This document shows, one piece after another, positions 1-6,760 of a DNA stretch of 10,978 bases. Location of the stretch: NCBI GenBank assembly GCA_002319875.1, contig DCFS01000226.1, forward strand, positions 1 to 10,978. Direction: 5' to 3'. The notes beneath the pieces are model-generated. The model had not been told where the DNA came from. It made no database searches and worked only from the letters and a program-made list of their open reading frames with translations. This stretch comes from Treponema sp. UBA1798. GTDB lineage: Bacteria; Spirochaetota; Spirochaetia; Treponematales; Treponemataceae. The stretch's first letter is position 1; the number at the start of each line of letters is the position of its first letter. Position numbers and translations under genes: made by a program.

Positions 1-18
1 CGGTAGGAGTTTTAGGAT

Positions 19-891
19 ATGTCACTTTGTACAATGCGTGAACTGCTGGATCGGGCTGACAAAAGTAACTGTGCTGTCGGTGCATTTAATGTCGCCAACA
101 TGGAAACAGTACGGGGAGTGATTCTTGCTGCTGAACAGACTGAGACACCGGTAATTTTACAGGTTGCTGAAAAAAGACTTGCACACGCCCCGCTGGAACT
201 TCTTGGTCCTATGATGATAAATGCTGCCCGTGAAGCACATGTCATGGTGGCCGTTCATCTGGATCATGGAAATTCTGATCCGGTATTGAACAGGGCTATG
301 TCGTACGGTTTTACATCGGTAATGTTTGATGGTTCTTCGCTGCCGGTTGAGGAAAACAGGATCCGGACGTCCGCAGTTTGTAAAATGGCCGCAGGGCAAT
401 CCGTAAATGTTGAAGCGGAGCTGGGAGTTGTCGGAGGGAGTGAAGGGGGACCTGCCAGGCAACTGGTGTATACGGATCCTGCAGAAGCAGAATACTTTTG
501 CAGGGGACTGCCGATAGACGCGCTTGCCGTTGCCATAGGAAATGCTCACGGACACTATAAAGGTGTTCCTCATCTAAATTTTGAAATCGTAAGGGAAATT
601 CATAACAGAATAGCTGTCCCGCTCGTACTGCATGGCGGAAGCGGAATTTCTGATACAGACTTCAGGAAGGCGATTGATGCCGGTATCCGGAAAATCAATA
701 TTGCGACGGCGAATATGGATGCACAGCTCAGCTGTTCAAGGCAGTACTTCGAATATCACTGGGACAATGCGGATTTTTTTGAACTTACGGATCTGGTTGT
801 CCAGGCTGTCTGTGCGACAACTTTGCATCATATACGTGTTTTTAACAACAGGGAACCTTTGGATCTTATTAACCGGGTACAAGGAGCATGA
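19..891 (+). CDS. iolJ: Class II fructose-bisphosphate aldolase family protein, probable 6-phospho-5-dehydro-2-deoxy-D-gluconate aldolase
   Basis: Cytoplasmic metal-dependent aldolase, 290 aa, the usual length for the family. In inositol breakdown this enzyme splits 6-phospho-5-dehydro-2-deoxygluconate into dihydroxyacetone phosphate and malonate semialdehyde. Visible motifs are H-L-D-H-G at residues 80-84 (catalytic Asp82, metal ligand His83), V-E-A-E-L-G at 131-136, G-N-A-H-G at 174-178 (His177), H-G-G-S-G at 205-209 (His205), and K-I-N-I-A-T at 225-230 for phosphate binding. The ATG at 19 follows AGGAG (5-9) at nine bases. The stop overlaps the region just ahead of iolC, so the two are probably translationally coupled. 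The family call is firm. The substrate is inferred from the iol neighbours: the K-I-N-I-A-T loop resembles tagatose-bisphosphate aldolases (KbaY/GatY) more than the K-I-N-V-N-T of many fructose-bisphosphate aldolases. Confidence 0.9.
   Translation: MSLCTMRELLDRADKSNCAVGAFNVANMETVRGVILAAEQTETPVILQVAEKRLAHAPLELLGPMMINAAREAHVMVAVHLDHGNSDPVLNRAMSYGFTSVMFDGSSLPVEENRIRTSAVCKMAAGQSVNVEAELGVVGGSEGGPARQLVYTDPAEAEYFCRGLPIDALAVAIGNAHGHYKGVPHLNFEIVREIHNRIAVPLVLHGGSGISDTDFRKAIDAGIRKINIATANMDAQLSCSRQYFEYHWDNADFFELTDLVVQAVCATTLHHIRVFNNREPLDLINRVQGA
881..886 (+). promoter_or_regulatory. Ribosome binding site that decides the iolC start
   Basis: AAGGAG lies at the very end of the aldolase gene. It is one base from an ATG at 888 (the ATGA overlap with the aldolase stop) but seven bases from the ATG at 894. 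The normal spacing favours 894 as the iolC start. Confidence 0.7.
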
Positions 892-893
892 CT

Positions 894-1910
894 ATGAAAT
901 ATATACAATTTGATGAAAAAAGGCCGTATGATCTTGTTGCCCTGGGAAGGGCTGCCGTCGATTTTAATCCGGAAGATTATTATAAAACACTTGCCGAAAG
1001 TACAAAGTTCATAAAATATCTGGGGGGATCCCCTGCCAATATCGTAGTCGGACTGGCCAGACTTGGTAAAAAATGTGGATTTTTAGGGTGCGTATCAGAC
1101 GACCGCTTCGGTGATTTTGTTACCGGTTTTATGAAAAATGAGGGAATTGATACATCTCAAATCGTCAGAGCAAAACATGGCGAAAAAACCGGTTTAACGT
1201 TTACTGAAATATTGAATGAAAAAGAAAGCAGTATTCTTATGTACCGTAACCGTATTGCGGATTTGCAGTTAAGCGTTGACGATATTTCCGCAGAATATAT
1301 CAAAAAAACAAAAGCGCTGCTGATATCCGGTACGTCGTTGTCCGAGAGTCCGTCCCGGGAAGCGGCGCTGAAGGCAGTGATGCTGGCTAAGCGGACTGAT
1401 ACACCGATTATTTTTGACATAGATTACCGGGAATATAACTGGAAAAACCCTGACGAAACTTCCATCTATTATTCTCTGGTCGGGCGCGAAGCATGTCTGA
1501 TTATCGGATCGCGCGAAGAATATGACTTAATGGAGCATCTGATTAAACCGGATATGACCGATCAGGAGAGTGCCGGTTACTGGCAGGGACAGAAAGCTAA
1601 AATAGTGATTATCAAGCACGGAAAGGAAGGGTCGGATGCGTATACGTATGATGGCAGGCAGTATACGGTAAAACCTTTTCCGATTAAAAAACTGAAATCT
1701 TTCGGCGGCGGCGACGGATATGCATCGGCTTTCCTGTACGGGCTGCTGGAAGGGCTGGACATCGATGAAAGCCTGGAACTGGGGAGCGCTTCTGCATCGC
1801 TGCTGGTTGCAAGCCACGGGTGCAGTGCATATATGCCGACTATCGACAAAATACGGGATTATATTACTCAATGCAAGAGTGAGTATGGCGAGATGGTGGC
1901 GAGGGGATAA
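894..1910 (+). CDS. iolC: 5-dehydro-2-deoxygluconokinase (PfkB/ribokinase family)
   Basis: ATP-dependent cytoplasmic kinase that phosphorylates 5-dehydro-2-deoxy-D-gluconate (DKG) at C6, the step just before aldolase cleavage. With the start at 894 it has 338 aa. The N-terminal PfkB signature G-G-S-P-A-N is at residues 44-49, followed by A-R-L-G. The C-terminal signature reads G-G-G-D-G-Y-A-S-A-F from residue 271, with Asp274 as the catalytic base. The G-G-G-D form and the following F-L-Y-G-L-L stretch are what I expect of IolC rather than of fructokinases. It is a stand-alone kinase without the C-terminal DUF2090 (aldolase-like) domain seen fused to IolC in many proteobacteria, consistent with a separate aldolase gene next door. 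An ATG at 888 would add two residues but is too close to the ribosome binding site. Confidence 0.93.
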   Translation: MKYIQFDEKRPYDLVALGRAAVDFNPEDYYKTLAESTKFIKYLGGSPANIVVGLARLGKKCGFLGCVSDDRFGDFVTGFMKNEGIDTSQIVRAKHGEKTGLTFTEILNEKESSILMYRNRIADLQLSVDDISAEYIKKTKALLISGTSLSESPSREAALKAVMLAKRTDTPIIFDIDYREYNWKNPDETSIYYSLVGREACLIIGSREEYDLMEHLIKPDMTDQESAGYWQGQKAKIVIIKHGKEGSDAYTYDGRQYTVKPFPIKKLKSFGGGDGYASAFLYGLLEGLDIDESLELGSASASLLVASHGCSAYMPTIDKIRDYITQCKSEYGEMVARG

Positions 1911-1912
1911 CG

Positions 1913-3841
1913 ATGAAAGATATCAGAATGACAATGGCTCAGGCTCTGGTACGTTTCCTGGACCAGCAGTATGTAAGTTTTGATGGTCAGGAAAGCAAAT
2001 TTGTTGAAGGAATTGCCACAATATTCGGACACGGAAATGTACTGGGGCTTGGTCAGGCGCTTGATGAAAACAGCGGTGGCCTCAAATATTTTCAGGGAAA
2101 GAATGAACAGGGAATGGCGCATATGGCAACTGCATTTGCCAGACAAAATAATAGAAGAAAAATAATTGCCTGTTCATCTTCTATTGGCCCCGGGGCAACA
2201 AATATGATAACAGCAGCTGCGTGTGCCACGGTAAATACTATTCCGCTTCTGCTGCTTCCATCTGATACCTTTGCATGCCGTCAGCCGGATCCTGTGCTGC
2301 AGCAGGTAGAACAGGAATCAAGTCTCACGGTTACAACAACAGATTCATTTAAAGCCGTATGCAGATACTGGGACCGGCTCCAGCGGCCGGAACAGCTGAT
2401 GTCTGCAATGATAAATGCCATGCGGGTATTGACGGACCCGGCTCTGACCGGTGCTGTCTGTATAGCTATTCCACAGGATGTTCAGGCAGAAAGTTTTGAA
2501 TATCCGGATTATTTTTTTGAAAAGAGAGTTCACCGGATAACACGACGGATACCGTCAGAGGACGAATTGCGTCTCGCCGAAGCGGCTTTATGCGAAAGTA
2601 AGCGTCCGCTCGTTGTCTGTGGCGGTGGTGTCAGATATTCTGAAGCCGGAGAAGTGCTGGAACAGTTCTGTGAACAATTCTGTATTCCGTTTACAGAGAC
2701 GCAGGCAGGAAAAAGTGCCTGTAAATCAGGCAATCCGTATTGTGCCGGCGGAATCGGTGCAACGGGAAATCTTGCTGCAAATACACTTGCAGCGGATGCC
2801 GATTTGATTATTGCAGTGGGAAGCCGGTTATCGGATTTTACGACCGCATCAAAGTGGCTCTTTCAGCATCCCGGGGTCAAAATAATTTCGATCAATGTGT
2901 CCGGGTTTCATGCAGAAAAAATGGATGGGATCGGTGTTGTCGGTGATGCTCGCGTCAGCCTGGAATTACTGATGGAGCGTCTGAAAAAAAACGAATACCG
3001 GAGCAGCTATACGACAGAAATAACAGCCGCAAAGAATTCCTGGGCTCAGGAGATGGACCGTCTTGCTTCCTACCAGTACGGGAAGAACTTTACTCCGCTG
3101 GTACAGGCTGGAAATCCGGAAAGTATTTCCGATTTTATCCGTCAGACAGGCAGCTGCATAACACAGACAGCTGCAATCTGTATGATCAGGAAAGTTATAG
3201 ACAAAAATGCAATTATTGTAGGTGCTTCGGGCAGTCTTCCCGGCGATTTGCAGCGGATGTGGACAACCGATGTCAGGGATTCATATCACATGGAATACGG
3301 TTATTCCTGCATGGGATATGAGATTGCCGGTGCCCTTGGAGTCAAGCTGGCTGAACCGGACAGGGAAGTGTATGCGATGTGCGGTGACGGAAGTTTCTAT
3401 ATGATGCATTCGGAACTGCTGACTGCGCTTCAGGAACACCGGAAAATAACCGTCCTGTTGTTTGACAATGCGGGCTTCGGTTGTATCAACAATCTTGAAA
3501 TGGGTAATGGTATCGGGAATTTAGGAACGGAATTCAGATACCGGAGTACGGACGGAAAGCAGGACGGTCCTTTTATGCAGACAGATTTTGCAAAAATTGC
3601 GGAAGGGTACGGAATCAAAGGATACCGGGCAAAGACTCCCGATGAGCTTGAATCTGCGCTCAATGACAGTAAAAAACAGACAGATCCTGTTCTGATTGAT
3701 ATAAAAGTACTGCCTAAGACTATGACCGCGGATTATGGATCCTGGTGGCATGTCGGTGTTGCCAGTACTTCAAAGAAACAGGCTGTCGCTGATGCGTACG
3801 AACGGAAGGAAACACATCGTAAGCAGGCCCGAAAATACTGA
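1913..3841 (+). CDS. iolD: 3D-(3,5/4)-trihydroxycyclohexane-1,2-dione acylhydrolase (ThDP-dependent)
   Basis: Thiamine diphosphate enzyme that hydrolytically opens the cyclohexane dione ring (THcHDO) to 5-deoxy-D-glucuronate. It has 642 aa, close to the about 640 aa of known IolD. The acetolactate-synthase-like fold is visible. The N-terminal domain has the ThDP-activating glutamate in K-N-E-Q-G (Glu65) and an S-I-G-P-G-A-T-N stretch near 90-97. The middle domain carries I-A-V-G-S-R-L-S-D-F near 300-309. The C-terminal ThDP/Mg motif starts with G-D-G at 491-493 and ends with D-N at 518-519. The C-terminal W-W-H-V-G-V-A at 611-617 is typical of IolD rather than of acetolactate synthase. Its start lies two bases after the iolC stop and has GAGGGG (1901-1906) six bases upstream. 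Confidence 0.96.
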   Translation: MKDIRMTMAQALVRFLDQQYVSFDGQESKFVEGIATIFGHGNVLGLGQALDENSGGLKYFQGKNEQGMAHMATAFARQNNRRKIIACSSSIGPGATNMITAAACATVNTIPLLLLPSDTFACRQPDPVLQQVEQESSLTVTTTDSFKAVCRYWDRLQRPEQLMSAMINAMRVLTDPALTGAVCIAIPQDVQAESFEYPDYFFEKRVHRITRRIPSEDELRLAEAALCESKRPLVVCGGGVRYSEAGEVLEQFCEQFCIPFTETQAGKSACKSGNPYCAGGIGATGNLAANTLAADADLIIAVGSRLSDFTTASKWLFQHPGVKIISINVSGFHAEKMDGIGVVGDARVSLELLMERLKKNEYRSSYTTEITAAKNSWAQEMDRLASYQYGKNFTPLVQAGNPESISDFIRQTGSCITQTAAICMIRKVIDKNAIIVGASGSLPGDLQRMWTTDVRDSYHMEYGYSCMGYEIAGALGVKLAEPDREVYAMCGDGSFYMMHSELLTALQEHRKITVLLFDNAGFGCINNLEMGNGIGNLGTEFRYRSTDGKQDGPFMQTDFAKIAEGYGIKGYRAKTPDELESALNDSKKQTDPVLIDIKVLPKTMTADYGSWWHVGVASTSKKQAVADAYERKETHRKQARKY

Positions 3842-3873
3842 TCAATCCGGCGGAAGGCCGATAGGAGATAATT

Positions 3874-4767
3874 ATGCTTGATAAGCAAAAGGTAAAACTT
3901 GGAATTGCACCGATCGCATGGACAAATGATGATCTGCCTGATCTTGGAAAAGAAAACACGTTTGAACAGTGTATCAGTGAAATGGCGTTGTCCGGTTTCA
4001 GCGGATCCGAAATAGGTAATAAATATCCGAAAGATGCTGCTGTTTTGAAAAAAGCACTTGATCTGCGCGGTTTGCGTATCTGTAACTGCTGGTTTTCAAC
4101 GTTTCTTATTTCAAAACCGTTTGAAGATACGGAAAAAGCTTTCGAACAGCAGACTGATTTTTTACGGGCTTTAGGTGCAGACGTAATAGGTGTTTCGGAA
4201 CAAAGTTACAGCATACAGGGAAAACCACAGCCGGTATTTGAGGGAAAATATGTAATGAATGACCGGGAATGGAATCTTTTGTGTACCGGACTGAACAAAT
4301 TAGGTGAAATAGCACACAGAAAAGGTATGAAGCTGACGTTTCATCATCATATGGGAACTGTCGTACAGAATGAGGATGAAATCGACCGGCTGATGAAGGA
4401 AACTGACCCCCGCCTTGTTTTTCTTCTTTTTGACTCCGGGCATTTGCGGTACTGCGGAATAGATCCTGAGAGTCTGATGAAAAAATATATAACACGGATC
4501 AGACATATTCATCTGAAAGATATCCGTCAGGATATTCTCAGTCATGTACGGCTGGACAAACTCAGTTTTCTTGATGCGGTACGGCGCGGAGTATTTACGG
4601 TACCCGGGGACGGTTGCATAGATTTTGAACCGCTTTTTGATCTTATAGAAAAAAACGGGTACAAAGGCTGGCTGGTCGTGGAAGCTGAACAGGATCCGGC
4701 CCATGCAAATCCGCTGGAATATGCGCTAAAGGCCCGTTCATATATACGGGAAAAAACCGGTTTGTAA
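3874..4767 (+). CDS. iolE: Myo-inosose-2 dehydratase
   Basis: Cytoplasmic metal-dependent dehydratase of the AP-endonuclease 2 / xylose isomerase-like TIM-barrel superfamily. It converts 2-keto-myo-inositol to 3D-(3,5/4)-trihydroxycyclohexane-1,2-dione, the IolD substrate. It has 297 aa, the normal length. The N-terminus I-A-P-I-A-W-T-N-D-D-L-P (residues 11-22) is characteristic of IolE. Likely metal-site residues lie in T-F-H-H-H-M-G-T (155-162), F-D-S-G-H (186-190), H-L-K-D (213-216) and V-V-E-A-E-Q-D-P (268-275). The start has AGGAG (3863-3867) six bases upstream. A short CGGC/GCCG hairpin (3848-3860) sits in the 32-base gap after iolD; I attach no function to it. Confidence 0.96.
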   Translation: MLDKQKVKLGIAPIAWTNDDLPDLGKENTFEQCISEMALSGFSGSEIGNKYPKDAAVLKKALDLRGLRICNCWFSTFLISKPFEDTEKAFEQQTDFLRALGADVIGVSEQSYSIQGKPQPVFEGKYVMNDREWNLLCTGLNKLGEIAHRKGMKLTFHHHMGTVVQNEDEIDRLMKETDPRLVFLLFDSGHLRYCGIDPESLMKKYITRIRHIHLKDIRQDILSHVRLDKLSFLDAVRRGVFTVPGDGCIDFEPLFDLIEKNGYKGWLVVEAEQDPAHANPLEYALKARSYIREKTGL

Positions 4768-4811
4768 ACAGACTTTTTGCATTTATCGTAAAAATAGTAA
4801 GGAGGAATACT

Positions 4812-5828
4812 ATGTCAAAATTACAAGTGGGAATTATCGGTATCGGACGGATAGGCCGGGTTCACGCGCAGAGTATCTGCAATTATGTTCATGATGCTGT
4901 TGTCAAAACGGTTGCTGATCCTTTTATGACAAAAGAAACTGCCATATGGCTGGAGAATCTCGGAATTAAAAATACGACGAAAGATTATCATGACATTATC
5001 AGTGACCCGGAAATTGCGGCCGTCCTGATCTGTTCGTCAACGGACACTCATTCCGGTATTTCGATAGAAGCAATACGTGCCGGCAAACATGTGTTCTGCG
5101 AAAAACCGGTAGATCATGATATCAGCAAGATTGAAAAAGTCCGGGCGGCACTTTCAGACAGTCCGGTAAAATATCAGGTTGGTTTTAACAGACGTTTTGA
5201 TCATAATTTTTCTGCCATGCATGAGGCAATAGTTGCAGGAAAGATAGGGAAAACCGAAATCGTAAAAATAACGTCACGGGATCCTGCTCCTCCGGGAATC
5301 GATTATGTAAAAGTTTCCGGTGGCATGTTTCTTGACATGACTATTCACGATTTTGATATGGTCCGGTTCCTCACAGGAAGCGAAGTCGAAGAAGTATATG
5401 TGCAGTCGGCGGTTCTTGTCGATCCGGCGATCGGTGCGGCAGGGGATGTCGATACGGCAGTCGTTACCATGAAGCTTTCAAACGGAGCTGTCGCGGTAAT
5501 CGATAATTCCCGCCGTTCGGCATACGGATACGACCAGCGGGCAGAAGTGTTCGGTTCCAAAGGAATGCTTGCTGTCGGTAACGACACGCTGTCCAGCTGC
5601 AGTTTTGCAGGGGAAAATGGTGTTACCAGTGAAAAACCGATGTATTTTTTCCTGGAACGCTATATGCAGGCATATGCAAAGGAAATAACTGCTTTTATGG
5701 ACGCCGTGGTTCATGATACTCCGACTCCGGTTAATCTTGTTGACGGATTGAATGCCGTACTTATCGGCAAAGCCGCAGCGCTCTCTGTAAAAGAACATCG
5801 CCCGGTAAGAATATCGGAAATAGGCTGA
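4812..5828 (+). CDS. iolG: Inositol 2-dehydrogenase (Gfo/Idh/MocA family)
   Basis: NAD-dependent cytoplasmic oxidoreductase that oxidises myo-inositol to 2-keto-myo-inositol, the first catabolic step. It has 338 aa. The Rossmann glycine motif G-I-G-R-I-G is at 10-15. Asp36 at the end of the second strand suggests NAD rather than NADP. The E-K-P motif at 97-99 supplies catalytic Lys98, and D-M-T-I-H-D at 175-180 supplies Asp175 and His179. This matches the Lys/Asp/His triad and its spacing in Bacillus subtilis IolG. A strong AAGGAGG (4799-4805) sits six bases before the ATG, so this gene may be translated well despite lying fifth in the operon. It has a paralogue at 8272-9273; this copy is called the main IolG because it lies inside the catabolic block, but the sequence alone cannot assign which isomer each prefers. 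Confidence 0.93.
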   Translation: MSKLQVGIIGIGRIGRVHAQSICNYVHDAVVKTVADPFMTKETAIWLENLGIKNTTKDYHDIISDPEIAAVLICSSTDTHSGISIEAIRAGKHVFCEKPVDHDISKIEKVRAALSDSPVKYQVGFNRRFDHNFSAMHEAIVAGKIGKTEIVKITSRDPAPPGIDYVKVSGGMFLDMTIHDFDMVRFLTGSEVEEVYVQSAVLVDPAIGAAGDVDTAVVTMKLSNGAVAVIDNSRRSAYGYDQRAEVFGSKGMLAVGNDTLSSCSFAGENGVTSEKPMYFFLERYMQAYAKEITAFMDAVVHDTPTPVNLVDGLNAVLIGKAAALSVKEHRPVRISEIG

Positions 5829-5836
5829 TACGACAC

Positions 5837-5854
5837 TGATTACTGCAGTGATCA
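5837..5854. promoter_or_regulatory. 18-bp near-perfect palindrome, candidate operator
   Basis: TGATTACTGCAGTGATCA is symmetric at eight of nine base pairs around a central CTGCAG. It begins nine bases after the iolG stop. Size and symmetry fit a dimeric repressor site. No regulator gene is visible in the window to pair with it, and I do not recognise the sequence as a known operator. Confidence 0.4.
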
Positions 5855-5871
5855 TTATCAGAGGCAGCATG

Positions 5872-5887
5872 TAAAATCGTTATTTTA
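5872..5887. repeat. AT-rich inverted repeat
   Basis: TAAAAT and ATTTTA form six-base arms around a four-base CGTT centre. In RNA the stem would be weak because it contains only A-U pairs. It could be part of a binding site or an AT-rich promoter element, or chance in AT-rich DNA. Confidence 0.25.
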
Positions 5888-5918
5888 TAGTGATCGTATA
5901 AATTACAACAAATAACCG

Positions 5919-5957
5919 GGAATACTGATTAAATCAAGATGTTTTAATCAGTATTCC
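5919..5957. repeat. Perfect inverted repeat, 15-bp arms with 9-base loop (hairpin)
   Basis: GGAATACTGATTAAA (5919-5933) and its exact complement TTTAATCAGTATTCC (5943-5957) flank a nine-base loop. The transcript would fold into a stable stem 26 bases ahead of the iolB ATG. Neither strand has a T-run after the stem, so it is not a standard intrinsic terminator. It may act as an RNA stabiliser or processing site, a leaky attenuator, or a protein-binding site. Confidence 0.6.
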
Positions 5958-5983
5958 TCAGAGCCTCAGGAGAGGATTTCCAT

Positions 5984-6748
5984 ATGAGCCAGATGTTCGG
6001 GTATCCGCTGTTTGATGACAGGGGAATGAAAGTCATTGTACGCAGTGACAGCGATATGATGATGAATATAAGCGTGTATAAGCTGAAAAAAACACAGGAA
6101 CTTTCATTTTTGTTTGAAGATGAGGAATCTGCTTTTCTGCTGATACGGGGTCTTATGAAATTTGAATGGGATAACCGGTCCCGGATTGCTCAGCGCGACA
6201 ATTTTATGAAAGACGGTGCCTGGTGTCTTCATGTAAGCCGGAAAATTAACGTGAAACTGACTGCGCTTGATGAATGTGAAATACTGGTACAGTCAACAAA
6301 AAATGAAACCCCCTTCGATTTCAGGCTATATACGCCGGAGAACTGTAAGGAAGAGGTTTTCGGGAATGACCAGTTTGAAGGAAAAGCCAGAAGAACCGTA
6401 CGGACTTTCTTTGATTATAATTCTGCTCCCGATTCAAACATGGTGATGGGTGAAATTATTACTCCGCAGGGCGGCTGGTCCAGTTACCCGCCACATCATC
6501 ATCCACAGCCGGAAGTATATTATTACCGGTTTGAAAAGCCGCAGGGATTCGGCGCATGTTTTATCGGCGATGACGTGTTTAAAATCCGTGACGGCAGTTT
6601 CTGCGCAATACCAGGAGGAAGGACGCATCCTCAGGTAAATGCTCCCGGTTATCCCATGTACTATGTATGGATGATACGGCATTTTGACGGTGCGCCGTGG
6701 AAAGACCGTATTTTTGCTCCGGAACATACCTGGCTGCTGGGAACATAA
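5984..6748 (+). CDS. iolB: 5-deoxy-glucuronate isomerase
   Basis: Cytoplasmic metal-dependent isomerase of the KduI/IolB cupin family. It converts 5-deoxy-D-glucuronate, the IolD product, to 5-dehydro-2-deoxy-D-gluconate, the IolC substrate. It has 254 aa, slightly shorter than the about 270 aa of B. subtilis IolB. The diagnostic part is W-S-S-Y-P-P-H-H-H-P (165-174) followed by E-V-Y-Y-Y-R-F (177-183) and P-Q-G-F-G. Probable metal ligands are within His171-173, Glu177 and His215 (G-G-R-T-H-P). The C-terminal P-M-Y-Y-V-W-M-I-R-H fits the family. It is separated from iolG by the structured 155-base gap and lies 12 bases before the transporter ATPase, so this catabolic gene may be co-transcribed with the transporter. 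Confidence 0.93.
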   Translation: MSQMFGYPLFDDRGMKVIVRSDSDMMMNISVYKLKKTQELSFLFEDEESAFLLIRGLMKFEWDNRSRIAQRDNFMKDGAWCLHVSRKINVKLTALDECEILVQSTKNETPFDFRLYTPENCKEEVFGNDQFEGKARRTVRTFFDYNSAPDSNMVMGEIITPQGGWSSYPPHHHPQPEVYYYRFEKPQGFGACFIGDDVFKIRDGSFCAIPGGRTHPQVNAPGYPMYYVWMIRHFDGAPWKDRIFAPEHTWLLGT

Positions 6749-6760
6749 TGGAGAGTAAAC

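Larger units (their letters stand above)
5829..5983. promoter_or_regulatory. Structured iolG-iolB intergenic region
   Basis: This 155-base stretch is the only gap in the cluster longer than about 45 bases. From left to right it holds an 18-bp near-palindrome, an AT-rich inverted repeat, a weak TATAAA (5897-5902) without a recognisable -35 partner, a perfect hairpin with 15-bp arms, and the iolB ribosome binding site (AGGAGAGG, 5968-5975). I see no ORF in it. It is a plausible place for an internal promoter or operator, or for RNA processing that separates the catabolic block from iolB and the transporter genes. That role is inferred. Confidence 0.5.

Noticed and set aside
888..893. ATGA overlap start for iolC at 888
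   Set aside because: The ribosome binding site ends at 886, leaving a one-base spacing; the ATG at 894 has a normal seven-base spacing, so 894 is preferred.
4774..4795. TTTTT ... AAAAA inverted repeat between iolE and iolG, possible terminator
   Set aside because: The stem is only A-T pairs with a long loop and a bulge, has no T-run downstream, and is followed at once by a strong ribosome binding site for iolG.
5897..5902. TATAAA as a -10 promoter element in the iolG-iolB gap
   Set aside because: No -35-like hexamer is found at 16-18 bases upstream. A promoter here is possible but cannot be supported from the sequence.
5919..5957. Intrinsic terminator at the large hairpin
   Set aside because: The stem is not followed by a T-run on either strand, and its base is not notably GC-rich.
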